Shown: positions 49,665 through 62,062, numbered from the stretch's first letter. The stretch: 64,000 bases of DNA from Boesenbergia rotunda (GCA_024364735.1 JAGFNQ010001133.1:36352-100351); one strand, 5' to 3'. A program made the numbers and translations. Notes: generated by a model from the letters alone, not told the origin.

Positions 49665-49727
<63 letters not shown>
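49665..49727. repeat. (AT)n tract in the foldback
   Basis: A run of about 30 AT units in the spacer. Matching AT runs of different length stand at about 48560-48578, 51786-51834 and 52951-53004. Confidence 0.9.
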
Positions 49728-49729
<2 letters not shown>

Positions 49730-49894
49730 TTCGTTTTTAATATGACGTACGTTTTATATTAATTAGAATTTCTCACGTAAAGTAATCTTTCTCAGTGATT
49801 TTTATTGTGATTTCAAAAATATAAAGAGATGTTTCCTTATATTTCAGGCCTACATAAAAAACCCTATCATAACACATGATTTCAAGCCGACACA

Positions 49895-50053
49895 GGGCCT
49901 GAAATCTTTTGTTTCAGGCCCACGCTGGGCCTGATATATTACTGTTTCAGGCCCACGCTGGCCTAAAATATTTTTATTTCAGGCCCAACGTGGGCCTGAA
50001 ATCTTTTATTTCAGACCCAACGTGGGCCTGAAATCTTTTGATTTCAGGCCCAC
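49895..50053. repeat. Short-hairpin block H2
   Basis: Mirror-image counterpart of H1: successive ggcctgaaat...atttcaggcc units at about 34 bp spacing with slight decay. Confidence 0.85.
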
Positions 50054-50410
50054 GCATGATCTGAAATAAATTAAATCTTTATTATATATTAATATATTTA
50101 TTAAATATTATTTAATATACTAATTTATCATATACTATTTACGTATAATATATATATAATATATATTATTAATATTATTATTATATATATATATATATAG
50201 GAAAAGCAACTTCAGGTTGAGGGCCTGAAATCTTGATTTCAGGCCCTCCTTGATTATATCAAATTAATAAATATAAAAAAAATAATTAATAGACATAATA
50301 ATATAAATTAATTGGTAAAATTAAAGATATAAGGATGATTTACTAAAACAAGCTATGATTCTACTTTATTGTTATATCGTTCTGTGCCAACTGCTACAGT
50401 TTGAGAGCAT

Positions 50411-51068
50411 CAGTGAGTTTTGACCAAAACCCACTGATGGACCTCCCATATCTGGATTTTTGAAAACTCTATATCAATAGACAGGGTTGACCTAGGAGAA
50501 GATGTTTTAGGTGTCCAAACATCTATACACTCCATATCACCAATGCAATATAAGTAGTTTAGAAATATCAGTGGGTTTTGATCAAAATCCACTGATGGAC
50601 CTACCATATCTGAATTTCTGAAAATTCCATATGAATAGAGAGGGTAGAGGTAGGAGATGATGTTTTAGGTGTCCAAACATCTATATATTAGATATCACCA
50701 ATGTAATAGGAGTAGTTTAGCCATATCAGTGGGTTTTGGTCAAAACTCACTGATATTTCTAAACTACTCCTATTGCATTGGTGATATAGAGTGTATAGAT
50801 ATTTGGACACCTAAAACATCTTCTCCTATCTTTAACCTCTCTATTCATATGGAGTTTTCAGAAATCCAGATATGGGAGGCCCATCAGTGGGTTTTGGTCA
50901 AAACCCACTGGTATTTCTAAACTACTCTTATTGCATTAGTGATATAGAGTGTATAGATATTTGGACACCTAAAACATCTTCTCCTAGGTCAACCCTGTCT
51001 ATTGATATAGGGTTTTCAAAAATCCAGATATGGGAGGTCCATCAGTGGGTTTTGGTCAAAACCCACTG
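50411..51068. repeat. Hairpin array C2, centre of the palindrome
   Basis: Five hairpins start at 50411, 50569, 50727, 50885 and 51043, exactly 158 bp apart. The middle one (50727-50752) lies at the symmetry centre of the entire foldback. Confidence 0.88.
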
Positions 51069-51453
51069 ATGTTCTCACACTGTATCAGTTGGCACAAAAT
51101 GATATAACAATAATATAGAATCATAGCTTATTTTAATAAATTATCGTTATATCTTTAATTTTATCAATCAATATATATTATTATGCCTATTAATTATTTT
51201 TTTATATTTATTAATAATATATAATCAAGCAGGGCTTGAAATTAAGATTTCAGGCCCTGCTTAGGGCCTGAAATCAATTGATTTCAGGCCCTTAACCTGA
51301 AGTTGCTTTTCCTATATATATATATATATATATAATAATATATTATAAGTATATATTATACGTAAACAGTATATATATAAATTAGTTTATTAAATAATAT
51401 TTAATAAATATATTAATATATAACAAAGATTTAATTTATTTCAGATCAAGCAT

Positions 51454-51627
51454 GGGCCTGAAATCAAAAGATTTCAGGCCCACGTTGGGCCTGAAATAAA
51501 AGATTTCAGGCCCACGTTGGACCTGAAATAAAAATATTTCAGGCCCAACCTGGGCCTGAAATAGAAATATTTCAGGCCCAGCGTGGGCCTGAAACAAAAG
51601 ATTTCAGTCCCTGTGTCGGCTTGAAAT
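51454..51627. repeat. Short-hairpin block H3
   Basis: Five ggcctgaaat...atttcaggcc units in the same orientation as H1. Confidence 0.85.
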
Positions 51628-51782
51628 CATGTGTTATGATAGGGTTTTTTATGTAGGCCTGAAACATAAAGAAACATCTCTTTATATTTTTGAAATCATA
51701 ATAAAAATCACTGAAAAAGATTACTTTACGTGAGAAATTCTAATTAATATAAAACGTACATTATATTAAAAACGAACTTTTT

Positions 51783-51839
<57 letters not shown>

Positions 51840-52080
51840 AAATCAACTTAAGGTACAGGGCTTGAAATCAATTGATTTCAGGCCCTGAGCAGGGCCTGAA
51901 ATCTTAATTTCAGGCCCTGCTTGATTATATATTATTAATAAATATAAAAAAATAATTAATAGGCATAATAATATATATTGATTGGTAAAATTAAAGATAT
52001 AAGGATAATTTATTAAAATAAGCTATAATTCTATATTATTGTTATATCATTTTGTGCCAACTGATACAGTATGAGAACAT

Positions 52081-52738
52081 CAGTGGGTTTTGACCAAAAT
52101 CCACTGATGGACCTCCCATATCTAGATTTCTGAAAACCATATATCAATAGACAGGGTTGACCTAGGAGAAGATGTTTTAGGTGTCCAAACATCTATACAC
52201 TCTATATCACCAATGAAATATGAGTAGTTTAGAAATAACAGTGGGTTTTGATCAAAATTCACTGATGGACCTACCATATCTGAATTTCTAAAAACATCAT
52301 ATGAATAGAAAGGGTAGAGGTAGGAGATGATGTTTTAGGTGTCCAAACATCTATATATTAGATATCACCAATGTAATAGGAGTAGTTTAGTCATATCAGT
52401 GGGTTTTGGTCAAAACCCACTGATATTTCTAAACTACCCCTATTGCATTGGTGATATAGAGTGTATAGATATTTGGACACCTAAAACATCTTCTCCTATC
52501 TCTAACCTCTCTATTCATATGGAGTTTTCAGAAATCCAGATATGGGAGGCCCATCAGTGGGTTCTGGTCAAAACCCACTGATATTTCTAAACTACTCCTA
52601 TTGCATTGGTGATATATAGTGTATAGATATTTGGACACCTAAAACATCTTCTCCTAGGTCAACCCTGTCTATTGATATAGGGTTTTCAGAAATCCAGATA
52701 TGGGAGGTTCATCAGTGGGTTTTGGTCAAAACCCACTG
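52081..52738. repeat. Hairpin array C3
   Basis: Five hairpins start at 52081, 52239, 52397, 52555 and 52713, again exactly 158 bp apart, with spacer orientation switching at the third. Confidence 0.88.
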
Positions 52739-52947
52739 ATGTTCTCATACTGTATCAGTTGGCACAAAATGATATAACAATAATATAGAATCATAGCTTA
52801 TTTTAATAAATTATCCTTATATCTTTAATTTTACCAATCAATATATATTATTATACCTATTAATTATTTTTTTATATTTATTAATAATATATAATCAAGC
52901 AGGGCCTGAAATCAATTGATTTCAGGCCCTGTATCTTAAGTTGATTT

Positions 52948-53008
<61 letters not shown>

Positions 53009-53173
53009 TTCGTTTTTAATATAATGTACGTTTTATATTAATTAGACTTTCTCACGTAAAGTAATCTTTCTCAGTGATTTTTATTGTGATTTCAAAAATA
53101 TAAAGAGATATTTCTTTATGTTTCAGGCCTACATAAAAAACTCTATCATAACACATGATTTCAAGACAACACA

Positions 53174-53333
53174 GGGCCTGAAATCTATTATTTCAGGCCC
53201 ACGTTGGGCCTGAAATATTTCTATTTCAGGCCCACGTTGGGCCTGAAATATTTCTATTTCAGGCCCACACTGGGCCTGAAATATTTTTATTTCAGGCCCA
53301 ACGTGGGCCTGAAATCTTTTGATTTCAGGCTCA
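53174..53333. repeat. Short-hairpin block H4
   Basis: Mirror counterpart of H1 next to the right terminal repeat, with the same unit and spacing. Confidence 0.85.
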
Positions 53334-53766
53334 CGCTTGATCTGAAATGAAATAAAAGATTTCAGACTTTTTTTTAATTTTAAATATTTGTTATATATTA
53401 ATATATTTATTAAATATTATTTAATTATTAATTTATATTAATCAAATATAAAAATTCATCACTTTAAATTTTTAAATTCAGTTGGAAAATAACTTTCGTT
53501 AATGGAAAATTTTTCCTTCTTTACCTTACGTTTTAGCCGATTCCTAAATATATTATTTTAAAATGACAAATCTGAAAAAGTAGATTCCGTTGCTTCGGGA
53601 TTTGCTACTGAGAAAGAGAAAGAGAAAGACTTTTTTTTGGCGGAAGGGGTATAAACGGAAGTTCACTAAAAAGAATACACCCTTTGGTAAAAGTGAAACC
53701 ATGGTACACCTTTTGGTAAATACCAATTCTCAGGGGCGCCTTTTGGTAAATTGCCGAAATATAAAT

Positions 53767-54230
53767 TATACTTTGTAGTGAATTCGATGTGCCTAAGTTT
53801 ATAGATAACTTTTGACCAAAAGTTATTCATTAATTTTTATGCACATAAAATAAAAAAATTTTGACATGTGAAAAACCAAATGAGTGCTAGAAATTTATCA
53901 ACAATGATTAGGATTAAACACTATGCATCCTTAGATATCAAACACTTTTATTTAATAGAAAAGGTGAAAACTATATTAAGCATCATGCATATTGAGTAAA
54001 AACAAAGGGAAAAATATGGATCATGATAATCTTATAAAAAATAAAAATCAAGAAACAGCATCCATACAATTGTAGAAGACAAAAAAGAAAAGTATATGTG
54101 AAATCAAAGAGGACAATTTTAAGACGAAATGTTTCAATCGAAAAATTCTATTCTATGATACACAAATAGTAAGACCACTAATTAAGATTATGGTCGATGC
54201 TACAAGATTATTGATATATATTTTTAAGGG
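53767..54230. other. AT-rich spacer
   Basis: Continuation of the degenerate repeat field (to about 53830), then AT-rich sequence without recognisable content. Confidence 0.4.
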
Positions 54231-54702
54231 CATCCATGGAGCTCCCATTGTGATGTGGCATGTTAATTTATATGATCATTATATTTACTTACGAAATGAA
54301 TCTTAGAATCTATATATTTTATATATCTAAGTTTGATGAAGAAGCCATTGTAATATAATTATTTTACATATATGATTTCTCTCTTGTTTCTTTCTTTATG
54401 AAAGCACACAATGTATACACACATGAGAGAATATAATATGTTTTCTCTTTTATAAGCCAAGAGAGGACAAATATATGTGTAACCTCCTTTTATTATTATT
54501 TTTTTCATGCATCCATCATGCATTGATTACATATACTTATTATTATTTACCTCCGTTAAAAATAATAATAAGTATATATATATATATATATATGAGTTAT
54601 ATTTGATTAGTAACTTCAATTGCATGAAGCTATTTTAGTTTTAATTTTTCTTTCTTTTATTTTAAGGTCAATCATTTACTAGATAATAATAATTATCTAA
54701 CA
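54230..54702 (-). repeat. 3' LTR of the minus-strand copia
   Basis: It begins TGTTAGATAATT on the minus strand at 54702. A TATA box on that strand (cttataaaag) lies at about 54450-54460. The far end is not certain, since no second LTR is in the window. Confidence 0.55.
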
Positions 54703-55142
54703 TTCTCCCACTTTGACCTTAACATTGAAAAAAAATTAAAAATCAAATGCATTATAACTTTAAGCATACTTATCCTCTTATAACATCATAATCATCTTAA
54801 TATAATAGAATACTAAATGTGAGTTATAGTGGTTGTATATTAAATATAACATATTGTCTTCTATATACCAGAAACATCATCATCTTATACTAGGCCTAAT
54901 ATGAACATATAATTTTATAATGATCCACAATAATATTTTTAGGTACTTCATATTAACATAGTAATGTGCACATCATCGCTAGAAATTATATATCAGAAAC
55001 ACATAAATGAGTTCATAGTGCCAACTTAATAAATCATTCAAAATACATCCAAGACCCATTCAATGTACATGTTCCTTAAATATTTTTGGTTGTAAACCTT
55101 TTGTTAACGACTCTACAATCACGAGATCCATTCTAATATAAT

Positions 55143-55510
55143 CAATAGACACTATTTATTTCTGAACTTCTTCTTTAACAAAAAAAATATTTTAATTCCA
55201 TATGTTTGGCACCTTTTGAGTATTTATCATTTTTTGAGAAGAATATTGCTGCAGAATTAGCACAATAAATTTTTAGCAGCTTAGCAATAGTGTCGACAAT
55301 TTCAAGTCCTGAAATAAAATTTCGTAACCATAATGCATGGATTGTGGTTTCAAAACATGCCACAAACTCTGCTTTCATTGTGGATAGGGCAATGACAGAT
55401 TGTTTAACACTTTTCCATGATACTACTCCTCCAAGAAGAAACAAATAACCAAAAGTGGACTTTTTAATATCGATGCATCCGACAAAATCTGAATCTGAGT
55501 AACCAATCAC
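55143..55510 (-). pseudogene. pol: Copia RNase H relic
   Basis: It has GYSDSDFVGCIDIKKSTFGY, SWKSVKQSVIALSTMKAEF and HMELKYFF, the copia RNase H motifs, and stops just after. It is part of the minus-strand element. Confidence 0.85.
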
Positions 55511-55559
55511 TTACAAGTGATTAATTTTTCTATACATGAGCATGTAATTCTTGATGCCT

Positions 55560-56650
55560 TGAAGATACCTTAAAACTTTCTTAGCAACTTTTCAATGATC
55601 AATTCCAGGTTTACTTTGATATCTGCCGAGCCTTCTAACCACAAAACTAATATTCGGTCTTGTACAAGTTTGTACATACATTAGACTTCCTACAACAGAA
55701 ATATATGGAATTGAATCCATTTGTTTTCATTCTATATCATTCTTTGGACATTGTATAAGACTAAATTTATCCCCTTTTTGAATTGGAGAAATTCCAGCTG
55801 AACATTTTTTCATATTAAATCTCTATAGAATTCTTTCAATATAAGCATTTTGAGACAATCCTAATAGTCCTTGTGAACTATCACGAAATATTTCAATTCC
55901 GATCACACAGGATGCCTCACCCATATCTTTCATTTTAAAATTCTTACAAAGAAAATCTTTTCCCTAATTCAATATGTCCAAATCATTAGTAGCAAGCAAA
56001 ATATCATTAACATATAAGACTAAAAATATAATTTCGCTCCCATTGATCTTTTGATACATACAATGATCAACAACATTCTCTTCAAAACCAAAAGATGTGA
56101 TGGTATTATTAAACTTAATATACCATTGTCTGGAAGTTTGTTTAAGTCCATATATTGATTTCTTAAGTTTACACACTAGATGACCTTTCCTTTCAATTGA
56201 GAAACATTCAGGTTGGTCCATATATACTTCTTCCTCAAGATTAATTTCCATTCAAAAAGGTTGTTTTCACATCCATTTAATGTAGCTTTAAATCATAATG
56301 AGCCACCAGCGCCATGATAATACATAAAGAGTCTTTCTTTGAGATATGTGAAAATGTCTCTTTATAATCAATGTCATCTTGTTGAGTGTATCCTTTAACA
56401 ACAAGTCTAACTTTATATCATTCAATATTACCATTCGAGTCACGCATGGTCTTAAAGGCTCATTTGCATCCAACTCGTTTGGAACCTTATGGCAATTCAA
56501 TGATATCCCAAGCATTATTTTCATTCATGGATCACAACTCTTCTTTCATTGCTTTAATCTATTTATTTGACTCTAACTTTTGATAGCTTGTGAAAATGAA
56601 ACTGGATCTTCATAAATTTTATAATCTAATTCTTGCAAATAACTTTCATA
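55560..56650 (-). pseudogene. pol: Copia reverse transcriptase relic
   Basis: A well-kept central piece (55964-56251) has EEEVYMDQPECF, SIYGLKQTSRQW and FLVLYVNDILL. The catalytic YVDD box reads YVND, so the second-to-last Asp is lost. Flanking RT parts are present in shifted frames with stops. Confidence 0.85.
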
Positions 56651-56781
56651 ATATTTTGAAATAACACTTTTTCTTATTCTTTGAGATCTTCTCAATTTTA
56701 TTTCTTGCGACTTATTTGCATTAAATCTTTGTGAGTTAGTTTCTTCAGGGGATATTTCATCATGTTGTTCAATATTGATTA

Positions 56782-57900
56782 CTAGTACAACTTTGGAACA
56801 ATACTAGATGAAAGAATACTTTTAGATAAAGGAATATTTACCTTAACTTCCTTTATATCCACATTTCGTTGTTCGTCGCTCCCACTAACTTCACCATTCT
56901 CAAGAAATTTTGTATTACCAGTTTCTATTATCCTTGGATTATGATTAGGACAATAAAATATGTACCCTTCATATTTCTCTGGGTAACCAATAAAGTACCC
57001 ACTAATTATTCGAAAATCTAACTTTCTTTCATGTGGATTATAAACTCTTGCTTCTTCTAGATAACCCCAAATATGCAAATGTCTTAAGCTAGGTTTCCTA
57101 TTTGTCCATAACTCAAAAGGAGTCTTTGGAACTACTTTACTAGAAACCCTATTAAGTAAGTACATTGATGTTTTTAAAGCAGACCTCCATAATGATTTGG
57201 GTAATGATGAATTACTCATCATACTTCTAACCATATCCATTAATATACGGTTATACCTTTCTGTCACACCATTTTGTTGAGGTGTGTATGACATAGTATA
57301 TTATGCACATATGCTATGTTTGTTTTTCAAGAATTTTGCAAATGGACCTGGATGTTGTCCTATTTCATCATACCTCCCATAGTATTCACCTCCTCTATCT
57401 AACCTTATAATTTTCACTTTCTTGTCTAATTACCTTTCAACCTCATTTATATAGATTTAAAAAGCATCTACTATTTGAGATTTTTCTTTAAGCAAATAAA
57501 CATATCCATAACATAAAAAATTATCGATAAAAGTGATAAAATACTTTTCTCTACCAAAAGATGAAGTATCAAAAGGTCTACATACATCAGTGTGTATTAT
57601 TTCAAGAAGCTGAGTGCTTCTTGTGGCTCTATTCTTCTTATGTCTGGTTTTTTTTCACTTAATACAATCCACACATAAGCCAAGATCAGTAAAATCTCAT
57701 TCTTTACCAATCTTTCTAATCTTTCTTTGGATATATGACCCAAACACTTATGCCATAAGAAAGTGGAATTTCACTAAGCATATTTTGTTTAATTACAATA
57801 TTTTGATACACAGTAAGTATGGATTCAACAAATTTATTATTAAGTTTTAATTTATATAAACAATCAGTAAGAATTCCAAAACTAATAAATCTTAAATTCT
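56782..57900 (-). pseudogene. pol: Copia integrase relic
   Basis: The open part (56782-57294) begins YTPQQNGVTERYNR, containing the last catalytic Glu of the integrase, then LLNRVSSKVVPKTPFELW and GYPEKYEGYIFY. Further upstream (57300-57900) the DDE core and zinc-binding region are recognisable but broken by stops. Confidence 0.8.
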
Positions 57901-58050
57901 TATACAAATTAAAACAAGCTTTTTAAAAATTAAAATCAAAACCACAAACAACAAGTTTTGAAAGAGAAATAAGATTCCTTAAAATTGAAGGTACATAAAG
58001 AGTCTGTAATAAATCTAAATGATAAACAGTATCTAAGACCAAATGATAAG

Positions 58051-59511
58051 TGTTGGTGTAGACAGCACCCAAGTCGAACCTTGGTTTTGATAATGGCAAA
58101 GGGTTCAAAAGTTAAGATGCTATGTTTATCTAACATGTTACTTGAGTGTGCAGATTGAAGTCCTAGCGAAGGACTGCTAGGCACCTAGCGAAGGACTACT
58201 AGGTACCTAGCAAAGGACTACTAGGCATCGAAACCCTAAGACCTGGTGAAGGACTGCTGGGCACCTAGCGAAGGGCTGCTAGGAGTCGAAGACCTAGCGA
58301 AGGACTGCTAGGCACCAGGCGAAGGACTGCTTGGCACCGAAGACTTGGCGAAGGATTGCTAGGCACCAGGCGAAGGACAACTTGGAACCAAAGACCTAGT
58401 GAAGGGCTACTAGGCACCAGGCGAAGGACTGCTTGGTACTGAAGATCTGGCGAAGGACTGCTAGGCACCTGGCGAAGGACCGCTGGGCAAAAGTCCAACC
58501 GGAGAAGCCGGTTGGCAACAGGTAAATTCTCTCGAGAGGAGAAGGTGAGGACGCGTTCCCCGTCGAGGGAACAGTAGGCGTCGGTTCGACCTAGGGTTCC
58601 ATTTTGGAGACCCAAAGTCAGAACCAAGACAACTACGGCTATAAAATTACCTAACATGCTTGCTTTGTTTTGTTTGGTACTAACCCTGGATGCAAGACCG
58701 AAGGAACGAGTTTCTGCAGCTCAGAACGCCCCAAAGGAGAGGGGCAGCAGCTGGGTTGGGCGGCCGGGAGGTCCCGGGCGCCCTCAGTCAAAGCCAAACA
58801 AGAGTTAAGCAAGAAAACCCTTCGGAAGCACACTGGGCCAGGCGCCCCCTTGCTCCCGAGCACCCCGGATGTCTCGGGCACCCTGGGTCCAAGCCAACGA
58901 AGCAGATAGAGCTCAAGTCAGCTAGAAGCCTGCAGACCAAGTCAACCCGGGCGCCCCCTGCTTCCCAAGCACCCCCGTCAAACCCCGAGCCCGATCCTGG
59001 AGGGATAAGGGCTGACCGAGTTGCGGATGAGGGTTTGCGGATCGGGAGACACGTGGAGGGCGCCCCCAACGTCCTGGGCGCCCCTAGGTGCACTATATAA
59101 GGGGCTCGACCCCCAAGGCTTCCAAACAACATTTCCAACGCCAATACGCTCTTCGACTCAAGCGCTCTGCTCCGGAAACCTTCCATCTCGAGACTCAAGC
59201 GCCGATGATGTCCCTCTGCTCCGAAGCACGATCCACACCGGGCGTCGGTAACGAAGAGTTTAATTTTTAGTTTACAGTACTACAACTGTAATATTTTTCT
59301 GTAAACATTTGCGCACATATAGAATTACCCGCAGTAAACGGCCAACGACCGTGGGCCTTGGAGTAGGAGCCGACCGCGACTCCGAACCAAGTAAAATCGC
59401 TTGAGTTCTTATGCTGTGTTTTCAATTCCGCTGCGTATTCTCTTAACCTCGAATCCGAAAAGTTTTTTACGATATTCACCCCCCCCTCTATCGTATTCTC
59501 TCGATCCAACA
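58051..59511 (+). repeat. 5' LTR of the Sirevirus
   Basis: It begins TGTTGGTGTAG and ends gatccaaca. From about 58160 to 58490 it holds a tandem repeat with variants of gcgaaggactgctaggcacc (about 23 bp, partly in pairs). GC-rich in the middle. A TATA box (tatataagg) is at 59094-59102, and a C-run (7) is near 59480. Confidence 0.88.
59094..59102 (+). promoter_or_regulatory. LTR TATA box
   Basis: The word tatataagg is followed by ggctcgacccccaagg. Its position within the LTR corresponds to the TATA boxes at 3506 and 32736. Confidence 0.6.
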
Positions 59512-59513
59512 AG

Positions 59514-59525
59514 TGGTATCAGAGC
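59514..59525 (+). other. Primer-binding site, initiator-Met tRNA
   Basis: The bases tggtatcagagc stand two bases after the LTR end. Confidence 0.9.
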
Positions 59526-59725
59526 GGGGAAGCTCAAATTTGGTGCAACCATCAATTTGAGATTTTTTTTCGGATTTTCTTCGAATTTTTTTTTAATTGA
59601 ATTTTTATCGTTAATCGAGGTTGGAGCAACACCACTCGATAATTTCTTTTCTTCCCGCACTGTTAATCCAAGACCAAGTCTTGGGATATTTTTTTTCGTT
59701 TCTCTCTCTTTTCAGTAAATCCTAA

Positions 59726-61376
59726 ATGGCCATGCAAGAAAGCTTCAGTACCGCAAGACCACCGCTTTTCAGTGGGGAGGACTTCTCCTACTAGAAAAGT
59801 CAGATGGAGGTCCACCTGAATACTCAGGTGGACATGTGGATAATAATCCAGTCCGGACTGGAAATTCCGAAGAATGCTGACGGAGTACAACAATCCTACA
59901 CTGAATGGGATACCGCCCTATAAAGGAAAATTGAAGCCGATGCCAAAGCAACTCAAACACTTCAATGCGGTCTAACCAAAGAAGAGCTAAACCGGGTGGG
60001 TCCATTCAATAGCGCAAAGGAACTCTGGGGCAAGCTGATTGAATTACACGAAGGAACCTCCGATACCCGAATCAGCAAGAGGGATCTTCTGCTGAACAAA
60101 TTGTATACCATCAAGATGAACAACAGCGAATCTGCAGCTCAGCTCCACGCCAGAATTCAGGAGCTAATGAACGGTCTACACACCATCGGTCACAAGGTAG
60201 AGAATCGTGACCTGATCAGGTATGCTCTTAATGTCTTCCTTAGAAATACTTTGTGGGCATCTATGGTAGATGCGTACAAAGTTTCAAGGGACCTTTCTAA
60301 AATCAAGTTAGATGAACTGTTTTCTAAACTAGAATTGCATGAGTAGACTAACTGCACCCTGGCCGAGAAAGACATCGCTTTTGTTGCAGGTAAAACTAGA
60401 AAAATAACCAAGAAGAAGCCTCAACCGGCACCCGAGTCTGATTCAGATTCAGACTCAGAAGACGGCGAAGGAAGTCAACCTAAGCTGGTTCTGCTAGCTC
60501 GGGACTACTACAAAGAACTAAAAAACCAGACCAACAGAAGGAAAGCCAGCCGAAGAAAGGAAGAACCAGCTAAACCCTCAAATGAGAAGAATAAACCAAA
60601 TGTGACCTGTTACGAATGCAAAAAGAAGGGTCACTACAAGACTGAATGCCCCAATCTGAAGGAAACGAGGAAGTTGAGAAAGAAGATGACACTTCAGGCA
60701 ACGTGGGATGAGTCCTCCTCCGAAGAAGAAGAAGAGGTCCCACAGTCGAACCTGCTCGCACTAACCGCCTCAGAAGAAATCGAGATCGAGTCAGAATCGG
60801 AGCCGGACGACGGCAAACTCACGTTTTCAGAGGATGGCGAAATCACTGTAAGTGGTTTTTCTAGAAATCAATTATGTGAATTAATTGTCCATCTTTCTCG
60901 AGACTTGGCGAAAGCCAAAATCCGAGTCGAATCTCTCCGACAGGAAGTAAAACTCCTGAAAGAGGGAGCTGACTCTAGATCCTTAACTGAGAAGGTTCAA
61001 GAACGAACCTCTAGTCAAGTTGAAAAACTTGAGAGAGAGAACTCCTCCTTGAAAACTCAAGTCAAGGACCTTATATCAGCCTTAGAACGGTTCACTTCTG
61101 GTTCCAAGGGTCTTGACATGATTCTTCGAAAACAGAAGTCGGTTCTAAATCGATCCGGGTTAGGTTATAGAACCAAGTCTAGACAAAGAACATACTATGC
61201 TGTACTGAACCAGTCCAGACCTAAAATTCAGGCATGGGTACCCAAACTGTGCCTGAACAAACAAACTGGATTAAATCAGTATTGGATCCCCAAGGACAAG
61301 ATTCACATCTTGCGGAACCATTATTGTGGCTTTAGTCCAGGGGGAGCCAAATTAAAAACAATATTCATAGTTAGAT
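59726..61376 (+). pseudogene. gag: Sirevirus gag
   Basis: It starts ATGGCCATGCAAG at 59726. Contents in order: PPLFSGEDFSY near the N-terminus; the UBN2-like middle with ELWGKLIELHEGT, ISKRDLLLNKLY and IQELMNGLHTIGH; a Ser/Asp/Glu stretch; one CCHC knuckle (CYECKKKGHYKTEC, about 60608-60649); a coiled coil (VEKLERENSSLKTQVKDL); and the C-terminal LNQYWIPKDKIHIL. In-frame stops stand at 59792, about 59920 and 60344; the first and third fit G-to-A or C-to-T changes at Trp and Gln codons. Frame 60602-61376 is open. Confidence 0.88.
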
Positions 61377-61378
61377 AA

Positions 61379-62062
61379 ATTTCTATTCTTGTTTTTAAAT
61401 TGCATGATTGATTGTTTATTTAATTTCTGCAATTTACCATGCTTAGACTTAGGACTGGTTAGTTTAAGGACTGAACCAACTTAACTGAAATTTGAACAAC
61501 TTAGTATTGGGGTGGCAGTGAGATGATAGTACGTTAGGAAAGCCTCTTCTAATAAGGTCAAGTATACTCTACTTGGTCTCTTTAGACTGGTGAAACTAGC
61601 TGAAGCTACCGATCCAAGACCCAAACTAGTTAGACCAGAATTTTTCAAAAAATAATTTTAAAAATGAAATTTCATTAAAAGGCTTTGTCAAGGAAAGTGT
61701 TGATGATCCAATAAGGCTATGGCCAAAGAAGGCCTAGTGCCTCGCCAAGACCTGGAAGCCAATTTTTGAAATTCAAATTCAAATTATTCTTTGTCAAATT
61801 CGAATCTAACACAAATTTTCAGTTAATTGTAGATTCAAACATCTTTTTAAAATAAACTCAAAATCAACTATTTTCAAAATTAATTCAAGTTTTTCAAAAT
61901 AAATCATAATTTTTTAAAATAATTCTGTCTACTAAAATCTGTCTCACAAAACCTATAAGGCTAACGTGATTGATAACCCTAGATTTGGGTGAGACATACT
62001 AGGCTGTGAAAATCAATTTAGGCTATTCCTGATCCTAATTGGATCCAAAATAAAAAAAAAAA
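61379..62062 (+). other. Gag-pol spacer of the Sirevirus
   Basis: No gene is seen. It resembles 5570-5960 of the outer element (atgatagtacgttagg; gcctcgccaagacctggaag). An A-run precedes the pol frame. Confidence 0.6.

Larger units (their letters stand above)
47801..53756. mobile_element. Mutator-like foldback element, nearly whole-length palindrome
   Basis: Ends are ggcaatttaccaaagggcgc and its complement (...ttttggtaaattgccg). A perfect 10-bp direct repeat aaatataaat flanks it (47791-47800 and 53757-53766), as expected for Mutator-like elements (9-11 bp). Terminal inverted repeats of about 420 bp are followed inward by mirrored modules, so the 5956 bp fold about a centre near 50740. Inside are three arrays of 26-bp hairpins, four blocks of short GGCCTGAAAT hairpins and AT-repeat spacers. 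No transposase is present. Open frames on either strand are readings of the repeat unit. Confidence 0.88.
54230..58050 (-). mobile_element. Decayed minus-strand Ty1/copia element, truncated
   Basis: Read on the minus strand: protease-distal and integrase remnants (58050-56780), reverse transcriptase (56650-55560), RNase H (55510-55143), a polypurine tract (aaagtgggagaa, 54703-54714) and an LTR starting TGTTAGATAATT at 54702. The upstream part is cut at 58050 by the Sirevirus inserted at 58051, so its 5' half should lie beyond the window. Frames carry many shifts and stops. Confidence 0.8.

Noticed and set aside
48919..52581. Several related 65-89-codon frames on both strands (SKHLYIRYHQCNRSS type)
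   Set aside because: They are the same 158-bp hairpin-array unit read through in different copies, without start context or codon conservation.
48230..53333. Regular short repeats resembling a CRISPR array
   Set aside because: The repeats are hairpins with repeated, not unique, spacers in a plant transposon; no cas genes are present.
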